Part shown: piece after piece, positions 50,246-58,564 of the stretch
Position numbering within the stretch: the stretch's first letter is position 1
Layout: each line of letters starts with the position of its first letter
Origin: Morococcus cerebrosus
Lineage (GTDB): Bacteria; Pseudomonadota; Gammaproteobacteria; Burkholderiales; Neisseriaceae
Direction: 5' to 3'
DNA length: 64,000 bases
NCBI RefSeq assembly: GCF_022749515.1
Contig: NZ_CP094242.1
Span: 2,510,277-2,574,276, forward strand
The notes under the pieces: model-generated
What the model was told of the DNA's origin: nothing
What the model saw: only the letters and a program-made list of their open reading frames with translations
The model's database searches: none
Program-made: the position numbers and the translations under genes

Positions 50246-50285
50246 AAAATCCCTGTATTGATTTCAACCTCAATACAGGGATTTT
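50246..50285 (+). promoter_or_regulatory. Hairpin carrying the likely SD of the lysozyme gene
   Basis: AAAATCCCTGTATTG / CAATACAGGGATTTT stem, 10-base loop, ending 2 bases before ATG 50288. AGGGA in the 3' arm is the likely SD. A DUS complement (TTCAGACGACCT, 50229-50240) lies just upstream. The stem core is the same as at 25546-25576. Confidence 0.7.
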
Positions 50286-50287
50286 CC

Positions 50288-50791
50288 ATGTCAGACAAAT
50301 TCAACCAATTCATCAACCGCGTCCTCTCTCATGAGGGCAGCTACGTCAACCATCCCAAAGACCCAGGCGGCGAAACCAACTGGGGCGTCACCAAGCGTAC
50401 CGCAATGGCAAACGGCTTTAACGGTTCCATGCGTACCATGACCCGCGAACAGGCTATCGGCATTTACCGAAAGGCATTTTGGGAGCGTTACCACGCCGAC
50501 CAAATGCCCGAAGCGGTCGCTTTCCAATTTTTTGATGCCTGCGTCAACCACGGTTACGGCAATGCCGCCCGTATGCTCCAACGCGCCGCAGGCGTGCCGG
50601 ACGACGGCATCATCGGCGAAATCAGTCTCAAAGCCATCAATTCCCTCCCCGAAAACGACCTTTTATTGCGGTTCAACGCCGAGCGTCTGGTCTTTTATAC
50701 CAAGCTCGGTACGTTCACGTCTTTCGGTAAAGGTTGGGTCCGCCGCGTCGCGCAAAACCTGATCCACGCATCAGCGGACAACATTGATTAA
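50288..50791 (+). CDS. Endolysin, glycoside hydrolase family 108
   Basis: This gives 167 residues from ATG 50288. NRVLSHEGSYVNHPKDPGGETNWGVTKRTA includes the catalytic Glu (HEGSY) of GH108 muramidases, and FFDACVNHGYGNAARMLQRA the C-terminal half. It degrades peptidoglycan. No signal peptide, so release needs the holin-like protein downstream. First gene of the relocated lysis/packaging block. Confidence 0.93.
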   Translation: MSDKFNQFINRVLSHEGSYVNHPKDPGGETNWGVTKRTAMANGFNGSMRTMTREQAIGIYRKAFWERYHADQMPEAVAFQFFDACVNHGYGNAARMLQRAAGVPDDGIIGEISLKAINSLPENDLLLRFNAERLVFYTKLGTFTSFGKGWVRRVAQNLIHASADNID

Positions 50792-50804
50792 AAAAGGAGC
50801 AATC

Positions 50805-50975
50805 ATGTCAAAAAAGTCTTTATTCGCCCTAATGGCCGCCGTGATGTCTCCCAGTTTCAGCGTCGATCTGGGCATTCGTTCAGCTATACCTTCTCAGGGA
50901 TGCCGGACGATGCCTCACCGTCCAAGCGGGGTAGCGGCAGCGAAACGCGCCGCGAAGAAAAACCGTCAAAAATGA
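50805..50975 (+). CDS. Small phage protein of the lysis cluster
   Basis: This gives 56 residues, SD AAAGGAGC. SKKSLFALMAAVMSPSFSVDL then a basic tail (AAAKRAAKKNRQK). Overlaps the next gene by 4 bases (ATGA). Unknown; the N-terminal hydrophobic stretch is weak. Confidence 0.6.
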   Translation: MSKKSLFALMAAVMSPSFSVDLGIRSAIPSQGCRTMPHRPSGVAAAKRAAKKNRQK

Positions 50976-51238
50976 CCGGCTTTTTCCGATGGCTGGGCGG
51001 TTTAGTCTCCAATCCCGCAACCGGGAAAATCAGCCATACCAAATTATGGGCAAACGTTGCCGCCGCAGCGATGACCTATAAATTCTCGCTCTCGCCCGAT
51101 GCCCCCGAATGGCTTTGGTGGGCATACGGCGCGATGGTCGGCGGCTACGCCTTAATCAAACGCGGTATTGCCGCCGTACCGCAGTTGGCGGAAATCAAAA
51201 AATCCGCGAATCCCGAAGAATGGAGCGGCAATGATTGA
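50972..51238 (+). CDS. Holin-like membrane protein (DUF2644-type)
   Basis: This gives 88 residues: FRWLGGLVSNPATGKISHTKLWANVAAAAMTYKF, then WLWWAYGAMVGGYALIKRGI, giving two membrane helices. The position between endolysin and spanin-like genes suggests a holin; the DUF2644 match is from memory. Confidence 0.7.
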   Translation: MTGFFRWLGGLVSNPATGKISHTKLWANVAAAAMTYKFSLSPDAPEWLWWAYGAMVGGYALIKRGIAAVPQLAEIKKSANPEEWSGND

Positions 51239-51620
51239 TTTTTTTTACAAAAACAAAACGGCATTGGCATGGCGTGCATTGATTGTGTTAGGCATCTGGC
51301 TAAACGGCTATCACTATGCCGCCGACAAAGCCGATGCCAAGCAAACTGCCCTGATTACCGCCTACCAAAACTCGTCAATGGCGGCAGCCAAACAATACGC
51401 CGACGAGCTTAAAAAAGCGCAGGCGGAAACGAAGCGTTGGCATGACTTCGCGCAGCGTCAAAGCATCGAGCTGGCATCCGCCCTGAGCGAGCTGGATAAA
51501 ACCAAAAACACCTTACAGGAGCAAACGCATGACGCGATTCAAAAAGACGGCAATGGTTTTAACGGTATCGGTTCTAACAGCCTGCACCTCTACAACCGTG
51601 CCTTCGGATACCCCGATTAA
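51231..51620 (+). CDS. i-spanin (Rz-like)
   Basis: This gives 129 residues: N-terminal membrane helix (ALAWRALIVLGIWLNGY), then a long helical periplasmic part rich in A/K/E/Q. The 3' end overlaps the next lipoprotein gene in another frame, the classic Rz/Rz1 arrangement. Confidence 0.82.
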   Translation: MIDFFYKNKTALAWRALIVLGIWLNGYHYAADKADAKQTALITAYQNSSMAAAKQYADELKKAQAETKRWHDFAQRQSIELASALSELDKTKNTLQEQTHDAIQKDGNGFNGIGSNSLHLYNRAFGYPD

Positions 51621-51819
51621 AACCGTACCGACAGTGGATTTGCCGCCTGTATCTAACGGGCTGCTGGTCAAATACGAACGCCCCGAGCGTCCGACCGGCG
51701 GCTCACCCGAACAACTCTTAAACCATGCCGTACGTTACGGCGAATACTGCCAAAAATTGGAAGTCCAAGTCTCCGGGTGGCAGGACTGGTACACGAAAGG
51801 CCGTCTGAAAAATGACTGA
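51529..51819 (+). CDS. o-spanin (Rz1-like lipoprotein)
   Basis: This gives 96 residues with lipobox LTAC (MVLTVSVLTACTST) and a proline-rich segment (PIKTVPTVDLPP). It starts 92 bases inside the i-spanin gene. The pair fuses inner and outer membrane at lysis. Confidence 0.82.
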   Translation: MTRFKKTAMVLTVSVLTACTSTTVPSDTPIKTVPTVDLPPVSNGLLVKYERPERPTGGSPEQLLNHAVRYGEYCQKLEVQVSGWQDWYTKGRLKND

Positions 51820-52024
51820 TTTTGCCGACCGCGCATCCGAGCGCGAAGCCGAATTTCTGGCGGAAGCCTTGGCGAAACACCAAACGCCGTCTGAAAACAC
51901 CGCAAGCCTAAGTCATTGCGAAGACTGCGGCGCCCCCATTCCCGAAGCCAGGCGGCGAGCTGTGAGAGGCTGCACCCGCTGCATAGGCTGTCAAGAGTAT
52001 TTTGAACACGGATTCCCGAGGTAA
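51812..52024 (+). CDS. TraR/DksA-type zinc-finger protein
   Basis: This gives 70 residues. HCEDCGAPIPEARRRAVRGCTRCIGCQ is the C4 zinc finger of the TraR/DksA family, preceded by a helix. Such proteins bind RNA polymerase secondary channel and alter promoter choice. Overlaps the o-spanin by 8 bases. Confidence 0.9.
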   Translation: MTDFADRASEREAEFLAEALAKHQTPSENTASLSHCEDCGAPIPEARRRAVRGCTRCIGCQEYFEHGFPR

Positions 52025-52031
52025 GTAAACG

Positions 52032-52352
52032 ATGGAAAAAACCTTTATACACATCGAATTTTGGCAGCTTGTCGGCTTTCTTCTCTCCTTCCTCGGCATC
52101 TGTTTTACCTTCGGCAAAATGCTGCTGGCGCAATTTCGCGAGCAGCAGGACGAACGCCAAAAACAGCAGGAACGCCTGCAAGGCAAAGTAGAAATCATGG
52201 AAAACAAACTGGCGGAATTCAACGCCGGCCTGCCCCTGACCTATGTTTTGCGGGAAGACTACATCCGCAATCAGGTCGTTCTCGAAGCCAAGCTCGACAA
52301 CGTCGCCGAGAAACTCACCGAAATCTACAAAATGGAAAGCGTAAAGAAATGA
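52032..52352 (+). CDS. Mu gp25-like membrane protein (DUF2730)
   Basis: This gives 106 residues with one N-terminal membrane helix (FWQLVGFLLSFLGICFTFG) and a coiled coil (DERQKQQERLQGKVEIMENK). Position just before gp26 and gp27 is conserved in Mu-like phages. Confidence 0.82.
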   Translation: MEKTFIHIEFWQLVGFLLSFLGICFTFGKMLLAQFREQQDERQKQQERLQGKVEIMENKLAEFNAGLPLTYVLREDYIRNQVVLEAKLDNVAEKLTEIYKMESVKK

Positions 52353-52666
52353 TTAGCCAAGAATTGATTGCCAAACAACGCCGCGAGGGGATGCGTTGGA
52401 ACATCATCAACACCCTTAATAAAGCCCGCCCGCACACCACCAGCGAGACCTTCCTACTGGACATCATGAATGCGATTTACCCGCAGACCACCGCCACCGA
52501 ACTGCGCCAGCAGCTCGACTACCTTGCCGACCGCAAAATGGTCGAGCTGAATAAAGCACCGCACGGCTTGTGGTTTGCCGACCTGACCAGTTTGGGTGTC
52601 GATATTGCCGAATACACGGTCGAATGCCGCGCCGGTATCGCCCGCCCCGAAAAAGTGTGGAGCTGA
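52349..52666 (+). CDS. Mu gp26-like winged-helix protein
   Basis: This gives 105 residues, ATGA overlap with gp25. RWNIINTLNKARPHTTSETFLLDIMNAIYP ... LRQQLDYLADRKMVELNK is a wHTH. It is part of the packaging block; role unknown. Confidence 0.82.
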   Translation: MISQELIAKQRREGMRWNIINTLNKARPHTTSETFLLDIMNAIYPQTTATELRQQLDYLADRKMVELNKAPHGLWFADLTSLGVDIAEYTVECRAGIARPEKVWS

Positions 52667-52667
52667 T

Positions 52668-53207
52668 ATGGCAAAACGCAGCGTCATCGACCAACTCCCC
52701 GAAGCCGTACGCCACGAGTTCGAACGGAAACTCGTCGAAAACGGCTTCGCCGACTATCAGGCATTATCCGAATGGTTGCAGCAGCAGGGCTACGAAATCA
52801 GCCGCTCCGCCGCCCATCGGTACGGCCAAAAAGTACAGCGTCGGTTTGCCGCCATCAAATCCAGCACCGAAGCGGCACGCCTGATTGCCGAAGGCGCAGC
52901 CGATGAAGGCGATACCCGTAGCGAAGCATTGGTTGCAATGGTGCAGTCCGAATTATTTGAAGCCATGTTGGAAATTGGTGAAATGGAAGACTTATCGGCT
53001 GTAGACAGGTTTAGCATGGTTGCGAAATCGGCCAAAAATATCGCGACTCTAACATCAGCCAGCACACGCCTCAAAGAATATCAGGCAAAAGTTAAAGCCA
53101 AAGTCGCAGCCGCCGCCGAAAACGTGGCCAAGCAGGCAAAAAAAGGCGGGCTGTCCGACGCGGCTGCCGAAGCCATCCGCAAACAGATTTTAGGTATCGC
53201 ATCATGA
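52668..53207 (+). CDS. Small terminase-like protein, Mu gp27 (DUF3486)
   Basis: This gives 179 residues. RSVIDQLPEAVRHEFERKLVENGFADYQALSEWLQQQGYEISRSA is the N-terminal DUF3486 pattern, with a helical C-terminus. Thought to be the DNA-recognising terminase subunit. Confidence 0.9.
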   Translation: MAKRSVIDQLPEAVRHEFERKLVENGFADYQALSEWLQQQGYEISRSAAHRYGQKVQRRFAAIKSSTEAARLIAEGAADEGDTRSEALVAMVQSELFEAMLEIGEMEDLSAVDRFSMVAKSAKNIATLTSASTRLKEYQAKVKAKVAAAAENVAKQAKKGGLSDAAAEAIRKQILGIAS

Positions 53208-54700
53208 CATTGCCCAAAACCGAAGACCGCACGCCATCGGTATTGCTGCCTTACCAGCAGCGTTGGTGCGCCGATAACTCTCCCGTCAAACTCTGCGAAA
53301 AATCCCGACGCATCGGTCTGAGCTGGGGCGAGGCTGCCGATACCGCCTTACTTGCCGCCTCATCGGGCGGCATGGACGCATGGTACATAGGCTACAACAA
53401 AGACATGGCTTTGGAGTTTATCCGCGATTGTGCCAACTGGGCGAAATTCTACGGCTTTGCGGCTGGCGAAATCGAAGAAACCGAAGAAGTGTTTGTCGAA
53501 GGAGACGACAAAAAATCCGTCCTCGCCTTCGTCATCCGTTTCGCGTCCGGCTGGCGCGTTACCGCCTTATCCAGCCGCCCCTCAAACCTTCGCGGTAAGC
53601 AGGGGCGCGTCATCATTGACGAGGCGGCGTTCCACGAGCAGCTCGGCGAGCTGCTCAAAGCGGCAATGGCATTGCTGATGTGGGGCGGTCAGGTACACAT
53701 CATCTCTACCCATGACGGTGTGGACAATCCGTTCAACGAGCTGATTACCGACATCCGTGCGGGCAAAAAGCCGTACTCCATCCACCGCATTACTTTCGAC
53801 GAGGCCGTTTCAGACGGCCTCTACCGCCGCATCTGCCTGCGTTTGGGTAAAGAGTGGACGAAAGAGGGAGAGGAGGCATGGTGCAAAGAGATTCGTGATT
53901 TCTACGGCGACGATGCATCCGAAGAGTTGGACTGCATCCCTAAAAACGGCGGCGGCAAATGGCTCAACCGAGCCTTGATTGAAAGCCGTATGAGTCCTTA
54001 TACGCCGGTTATCAGATACGACCAAAGCGATGAGTTCGGCCTCTTGCCCGAGCCGCGCCGCGCCGCCGAAGTAGCGGACTGGATAGCCGACACCCTGCAA
54101 CCGCTGCTCGACGGTTTGGATAAAACCCGGGTTTCCTTTGTGGGCGAAGACTTTGCCCGCAGCGGAGACCGTACCGTCATCGTCCCTTTATTGCAGCAGC
54201 CTAATTTAAGCCTTAAGCCGCCGTTCGTATTGGAGTTGGGCAATATGCCGTTTGCCCAACAAGAGCAAATTATGAAACACCTGTTGCACGGCTTACCCAA
54301 TCTGCGCGGAGCAGCATTGGACGCGCGCGGCAACGGTCAGTCAATCGCCGAAGCCATGCGCGACGAATTTGGCGCGGAGGTATGCGAGTCGGTCATGCTC
54401 TCGGAAAACTGGTACCGCACCCATACCGCGCCGTTCAAAGCCGCCCTCGAAGACGGCACGTTGGACGCAATCCCAAAAGACGAAGACATCCTGACCGACC
54501 TGCGCGCCTTCGAGTTGGTCAGAGGCGTGCCGCGCATCCCCGATGTACGCACCAAAGGTCAAGACGGCAAAAAACGCCACGGCGACGCGGCGATTGCCTT
54601 TGTCCTTGCCCATTACGCCAGCCGCGAGCTGAATACCGGACCGATACGCGTAGCCAGCCGCCGAATCCGCCGAAAAAGCGCATTAACCAAAGGTTATTAA
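53204..54700 (+). CDS. Large terminase, Mu gp28
   Basis: This gives 498 residues. LPYQQRWCADNSPVKLCEKSRRIGLSWGEAAD holds the ATPase adenine/Walker A-like region, VIIDEAAFHEQL the Walker B, and FVGEDFARSGDRTVIV and the GRGN-type stretch (DARGNGQSIAEAM) the nuclease part. It packages DNA by headful. ATGA overlap with gp27. Confidence 0.93.
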   Translation: MTLPKTEDRTPSVLLPYQQRWCADNSPVKLCEKSRRIGLSWGEAADTALLAASSGGMDAWYIGYNKDMALEFIRDCANWAKFYGFAAGEIEETEEVFVEGDDKKSVLAFVIRFASGWRVTALSSRPSNLRGKQGRVIIDEAAFHEQLGELLKAAMALLMWGGQVHIISTHDGVDNPFNELITDIRAGKKPYSIHRITFDEAVSDGLYRRICLRLGKEWTKEGEEAWCKEIRDFYGDDASEELDCIPKNGGGKWLNRALIESRMSPYTPVIRYDQSDEFGLLPEPRRAAEVADWIADTLQPLLDGLDKTRVSFVGEDFARSGDRTVIVPLLQQPNLSLKPPFVLELGNMPFAQQEQIMKHLLHGLPNLRGAALDARGNGQSIAEAMRDEFGAEVCESVMLSENWYRTHTAPFKAALEDGTLDAIPKDEDILTDLRAFELVRGVPRIPDVRTKGQDGKKRHGDAAIAFVLAHYASRELNTGPIRVASRRIRRKSALTKGY

Positions 54701-54721
54701 GGTATTTAAAGAGTACATATC

Positions 54722-56194
54722 ATGCCCAAACCCCACCTCAAACTCAAAACCAGTCAAGGCATCATGACCTTCAAGCCGCAGGATTTATCTGCACATCTCG
54801 CCGTTTCCCGCCAATTTTTCAGCGGTTTTAACGGCTGGCTGCCTAATCCCGACCCTGTTTTGCGCAAAATGGGCAGGCAAATCTCCGTTTACCGCGAGCT
54901 GATGCGCGACCCCTTGGTCGGCTCGCTGGTGCGTCGCCGAAAAGCCGCCGTCGCCCGCCTCGAATGGCGGCTTGAGGGCGACGATACGCCTAAAAATGTC
55001 CGGGATTTTATCGATAGCTGGCTGGCTGAAACCGATATTTACCGCCTGATTAAAGACGTTTTAAACGCCGTTTTTTACGGCTACCAGCCCATCGAGCTGA
55101 TTTGGCGTACAGATTCTGCATGGCTGCCTGACGAAATCATCGCCAAGCCGCAAGAGTGGTTCGCCTTCAACGACGACGGCGAGCTGCGTTACATCCAAAA
55201 CGGGCTGATGACCGATACGGTTCCCCCGCCTTATAAGTTCCTCTGCCCGACACACGAGGCAGATTATCTAAACCCCTACGGTTTGGGCGATTTGGGCTTG
55301 GTTTTTTGGCTGGTCACCTTCAAACGCGGCGGCCTTAAATTCTGGATGCAATTCACCGAAAAGTACGGTGCGCCTTGGCTGATTGGTAAAGAGCCGCGTT
55401 CCAACACCCCTCAGGATACCGACAAACTGTTAGACGCGCTTGAAGCCCTGATCGGCAACAGCGTCGGCACCATCCCCAACGATTCCAGTGTCGAAATCCA
55501 CGAGGCAAGCGGCAAGGCATCATCTATTGATGCCTACGACAAGCTCATCCGTTATTGCCGCTCCGAAATCAGCATTGCGCTGCTCGGACAAGACCAAACC
55601 ACCGAAAAAGACAGTACCCACGCCAGCGCGACCGCTGGTTTGGAGGTAACGGACGACATCCGTGACGGCGATACCCGTATCGTCGAGACTGCACTCAATC
55701 AGTTGATAGAGTGGGTGGTGGAAATTAATTTCGGGGACGTATCCGCGCCAAAATTCGTGCTGTTCGAAAACGAAGAGAGCGGCACAAAAGAGCGTGCCGA
55801 GCGGGACAAATTGATGACGGATGCCGGTGCCAAGTTTACCAACCAATACTGGCAGCGCACATACGGCCTTGAGGACGGCGACTTGGCGGACGAAGTCCAA
55901 CCAACCCAAGGGGGCAGGGCTGCCGATTTCGCCGAGTTTGATTTGCCGGATGCAGGTTTGGTCATCGACGGACTCGCCCCCGATACAGGCATCCTAAATA
56001 AACAAGGCGACCGGCTGACTGCCGCCCTAGTGGCCGAATTAAGTCGTGGAGAAACCGCCGAAAACCTGCTCGACCGTCTGTCCGCCGCCTATCCGAATAT
56101 GGACGATACCGCCTTGCAAAACGAGTTGGCACGCCTGATTTTTCTTTCTGAATTGGTTGGGAAAGTTGAAGTAGTGCGGGAGATTAAATCGTGA
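54722..56194 (+). CDS. Portal protein, Mu gp29 (DUF935)
   Basis: This gives 490 residues. MRDPLVGSLVRRRKAAVARLEWRLEGDD and FWMQFTEKYGAPWLIGKEPR and ALLGQDQTTEKDSTHASA are hallmarks of DUF935. Forms the dodecameric DNA portal. Confidence 0.93.
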   Translation: MPKPHLKLKTSQGIMTFKPQDLSAHLAVSRQFFSGFNGWLPNPDPVLRKMGRQISVYRELMRDPLVGSLVRRRKAAVARLEWRLEGDDTPKNVRDFIDSWLAETDIYRLIKDVLNAVFYGYQPIELIWRTDSAWLPDEIIAKPQEWFAFNDDGELRYIQNGLMTDTVPPPYKFLCPTHEADYLNPYGLGDLGLVFWLVTFKRGGLKFWMQFTEKYGAPWLIGKEPRSNTPQDTDKLLDALEALIGNSVGTIPNDSSVEIHEASGKASSIDAYDKLIRYCRSEISIALLGQDQTTEKDSTHASATAGLEVTDDIRDGDTRIVETALNQLIEWVVEINFGDVSAPKFVLFENEESGTKERAERDKLMTDAGAKFTNQYWQRTYGLEDGDLADEVQPTQGGRAADFAEFDLPDAGLVIDGLAPDTGILNKQGDRLTAALVAELSRGETAENLLDRLSAAYPNMDDTALQNELARLIFLSELVGKVEVVREIKS

Positions 56195-57093
56195 CCCCCG
56201 AAGATATTAAAGCCGTCTTCGGCATGACGCCGGAAGCCGCCGTCGCCTATCTCAAGCAAAAAGGCATTGCCGTATCTTGGGATTGGCAGGATATGTTGGA
56301 CGACGCGCACGCCACTGCCTTTACGGTGGCCAAAACCGCCAAAATGGATGTACTCTCCGACATCTATTCCGCCGTTGTCGATGCCGCCGAACAAGGCCGG
56401 ACGATGGAAGAGTTCAGCCGCGAACTCGCCCCCGTCTTACAACGCAAAGGCTGGTGGGGCAGGCGGGAAATTAAAAATCCCGAAGGCGAAACCCAAAGCG
56501 TACAGCTTGGCAGCCCCCACCGCCTGAAAACCATCTATCTGACCAATATGCAGTCAGCCTACATGGCAGGCCGCTACGCCGAAATGATGGACTCCATCGA
56601 CACACACCCTTATTGGCAGTACGTCGCCATCAACGACAACCGCACCCGCGAAACCCACCGTATGATGCACAACCGTGTCTATGCCGCCGACGACCCTGTT
56701 TGGGATACCTTATATCCGCCGCTTGATTTCCGCTGTCGGTGCCGCGTCAAACCCCTCTCGCGCAGTGCGGGTGAGGGACGCGTCCAACCCCGCCCGACAC
56801 TCGAAACCATTACCGTCGATATAGGTTCAAATCCCTATACCGGCGAGGAGCGTTACGCACAGCGTACCGGCATCCGCATCAACAATAAATTTATCGCCCC
56901 CAATGCGGGATTTAATGCCAACCAAGGCAAATCCATGCTGTCCCGCATGGCGCAAATCGCCATAGACAAGGCGCAGGCAACCCATCCGGACATCGCCCGT
57001 ATCGCCATCAAGACCATGATGGCTAACCGAAAATTCAAAAACGCCCTAACCCCCGAATCATTGGCATGGGTGCGTGAATTATTGAGGGGCTGA
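56191..57093 (+). CDS. Head morphogenesis protein, Mu gp30 (gpF)
   Basis: This gives 300 residues, shorter than Mu gpF. TNMQSAYMAGRYAEMMDSID and NDNRTRETHRMMHNRVYAADDPVWDTLYPPLDFRCRC are the SPP1 gp7/MuF core. In-frame PLSRSAGEGRVQPRP after it looks like translated REP-type repeat. ATGA overlap with portal. Confidence 0.9.
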   Translation: MTPEDIKAVFGMTPEAAVAYLKQKGIAVSWDWQDMLDDAHATAFTVAKTAKMDVLSDIYSAVVDAAEQGRTMEEFSRELAPVLQRKGWWGRREIKNPEGETQSVQLGSPHRLKTIYLTNMQSAYMAGRYAEMMDSIDTHPYWQYVAINDNRTRETHRMMHNRVYAADDPVWDTLYPPLDFRCRCRVKPLSRSAGEGRVQPRPTLETITVDIGSNPYTGEERYAQRTGIRINNKFIAPNAGFNANQGKSMLSRMAQIAIDKAQATHPDIARIAIKTMMANRKFKNALTPESLAWVRELLRG

Positions 57094-57095
57094 CC

Positions 57096-57539
57096 ATGCT
57101 TGAGATTAAATTAGATGCAGAGAGGCTCGACCACGGTCTAAGTACACTGCTCAAAAACGCCACCGATACCCGCGCCATGATGCGGGGCATCGCCACCGAG
57201 TTGCTGTCCATGACAGAAGAAAACTTCGAATCCGAAGGTTGGGGCGGACAGCGGTGGAAACAAAGCCGTCGCGCCGCAGACGAAGGAGGCAAAACCCTGC
57301 AAAAAAGCGGGCAACTCGCCGCCAGCCTGACCACACAGGTCGGCAGCAACTATGCCCGCATCGGCAGCAACAAAAAATACGCCGCCATCCACCACCTCGG
57401 CGGCCAAGCGGGGCGCGGCCACAAAACCAACCTCCCCGCGCGCCCCTACCTCCCCATCAACGGCAACGGCGAACTCCAACCGGACGCCGAACGCCGAATC
57501 CTAGACATCGCCATCGACGCCCTCAAAAAAGGACTCTGA
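57096..57539 (+). CDS. Virion morphogenesis protein, Mu gpG
   Basis: This gives 147 residues. LEIKLDAERLDHGLSTLLKNATDTRAMMRGIATELLSM and the AAIHHLGGQAGRGHKTNLPARPYLPI end are the virion morphogenesis/gpG pattern (tail completion). Last gene of the plus-strand arm, 148 bp from the prophage end. Confidence 0.92.
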   Translation: MLEIKLDAERLDHGLSTLLKNATDTRAMMRGIATELLSMTEENFESEGWGGQRWKQSRRAADEGGKTLQKSGQLAASLTTQVGSNYARIGSNKKYAAIHHLGGQAGRGHKTNLPARPYLPINGNGELQPDAERRILDIAIDALKKGL

Positions 57540-57543
57540 AAAC

Positions 57544-57576
57544 AAAAAACGGACGATAAAAAACCGTCCGTTTTTT
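57544..57576 (+). terminator. Terminator after gpG
   Basis: AACGGACG / CGTCCGTT stem with A-rich loop and T6, 5 bases past the gpG stop. Confidence 0.88.
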
Positions 57577-57577
57577 G

Positions 57578-57607
57578 TTGCACTATTTGCAACTCTTTTT
57601 CACTTTT
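57578..57607. repeat. Subterminal 30-bp repeat, right copy
   Basis: TTGCACTATTTGCAACT then CTTTTTCACTTTT; partner of 14922-14951 (27/30 identical, direct orientation). Confidence 0.6.
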
Positions 57608-57645
57608 CCCATCCCACCTCATCCCCCATCATCCCACTTCTTCCC

Positions 57646-57677
57646 ATTTATCTCATCATTCCTATATATTTATCTCA
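57646..57677. promoter_or_regulatory. Candidate transposase-binding sites, right end
   Basis: On the minus strand TGAGATAAAT occurs at 57668-57677 and 57646-57655, exactly 22 bp apart (offsets 11-20 and 33-42 from the end), like the adjacent 22-bp end sites of Mu. Confidence 0.5.
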
Positions 57678-57687
57678 TTGGGTTTCA

Positions 57688-57693
57688 AGCACG
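57688..57693. other. Prophage target-site duplication, right copy (AGCACG)
   Basis: Matches 14860-14865; lies inside IS3 orfB between the SDQGV and LYRTAG coding parts. Confidence 0.88.
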
Positions 57694-58310
57694 CCTTGGT
57701 CGGAATGAAGCATCGTTCCTTTATCAGTTAGACGGGGTGCGGCTTTTTCGAGCATTTCCTTCACCATTTCACTGTCGGCTCTGCGGCTCATGGCGTAGGC
57801 GACGATCTCGCGGTTGAACAAGTCCAATATTGGCGAGAGGTACAGTTTGCCGTCCTTTCCTTTGAGTTCGGTCACGTCGGTCAGCCATTTTTCGTTGGGC
57901 TTTCGGGCTGTGAACCGGCGTTTGAGGAGGTGTTCCGATATCTCGCCCATGGCGGGATGGCGGTAGGCTTTTTTCGCCCGTATGAGGGCTTTCAGTCCTA
58001 GCTGCCTCATCAGCCGCGCTGCTTTTTTGCGGTTCCAACCCAATGCTGCGGCAATGCGCCTTTGTCCGTAGCGTCCTTTATGCTGTTCGTAGATTTCGGC
58101 GATAAGGGCTTTGTCGGCTGCGTCGGGGTCGGGCCGGTCTTGACGGTGGTAGTAAAAGCTGCTTTTGGGCAGGTTTGCGATGTGCAGCAGGTATTTGAGC
58201 GGGTGTTGCGCCCTCAGTGTTTGGACGGTTTGGCTTTGTCCTTTTCGGTCCGCTTTTGGCTGAGGGCTTTTAACTCCTTTAGGTAGGCGACCTCTGCGCG
58301 CATATAGCAC
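57694..58310 (-). pseudogene. IS3 transposase orfB, N-terminal part
   Basis: It encodes the HTH_21-like lead (SSFYYHRQDRPDPDAADKAL) and the first part of the rve core with D in TDVTELKG and in MLHSDQGV, where the prophage interrupts; the phage end adds a few residues and a stop at 57675. The remainder is at 14586-14865. Confidence 0.92.
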
Positions 58311-58564
58311 AACTCTTCAATAAGCTCTGCCTGTGTTTTTTCTTGGTCGGGTTTATCTGCGATGAAGGGGTTTTTTCGATGTTGGGGCATGGTTTTGGAT
58401 TGGGGATGTTCGAGTGCGCCGATACCGCCTTCTTGATAGGCGCGTATCCATCGTCTCAGGTGGGTTCGGGAAATGCCGTAGTGGTCTGCGGTACGCTGTT
58501 GGCTGCGTATATGCAGGTAGTGGAGTACGGCTTGGTATTTGAAGTGTAATGTATATTTGCTCAT
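58214..58564 (-). CDS. IS3 transposase orfA (HTH protein)
   Basis: This gives 116 residues from MSKYTLHFKYQAV. HTH ADHYGISRTHLRRWIRAYQEGG and a leucine-zipper-like region (ELIEELCYMRAEVAYLKELKAL). orfB overlaps in the -1 frame near its end, as usual for IS3. Confidence 0.9.
   Translation of the reverse strand: MSKYTLHFKYQAVLHYLHIRSQQRTADHYGISRTHLRRWIRAYQEGGIGALEHPQSKTMPQHRKNPFIADKPDQEKTQAELIEELCYMRAEVAYLKELKALSQKRTEKDKAKPSKH

Larger units (their letters stand above)
14866..57687. mobile_element. Mu-like transposable prophage, 42.8 kb
   Basis: The ends are TGAAGCC (14866) and GGTTTCA (57687), i.e. TG...CA type. It encodes a DDE transposase A, AAA ATPase B, Ner, a c-type repressor, GemA, Mor, Com and a nearly full set of Mu gp25-gp48 homologues, so it looks intact. 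Early plus head-tail genes run on the minus strand from 48.5 kb to 15 kb; repressor, lysis and packaging genes run on the plus strand from 48.7 to 57.5 kb. The transposase/ATPase pair and DUF3102/DUF3164 genes recall the B3/D3112 branch, while virion genes are Mu-like. Confidence 0.96.
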
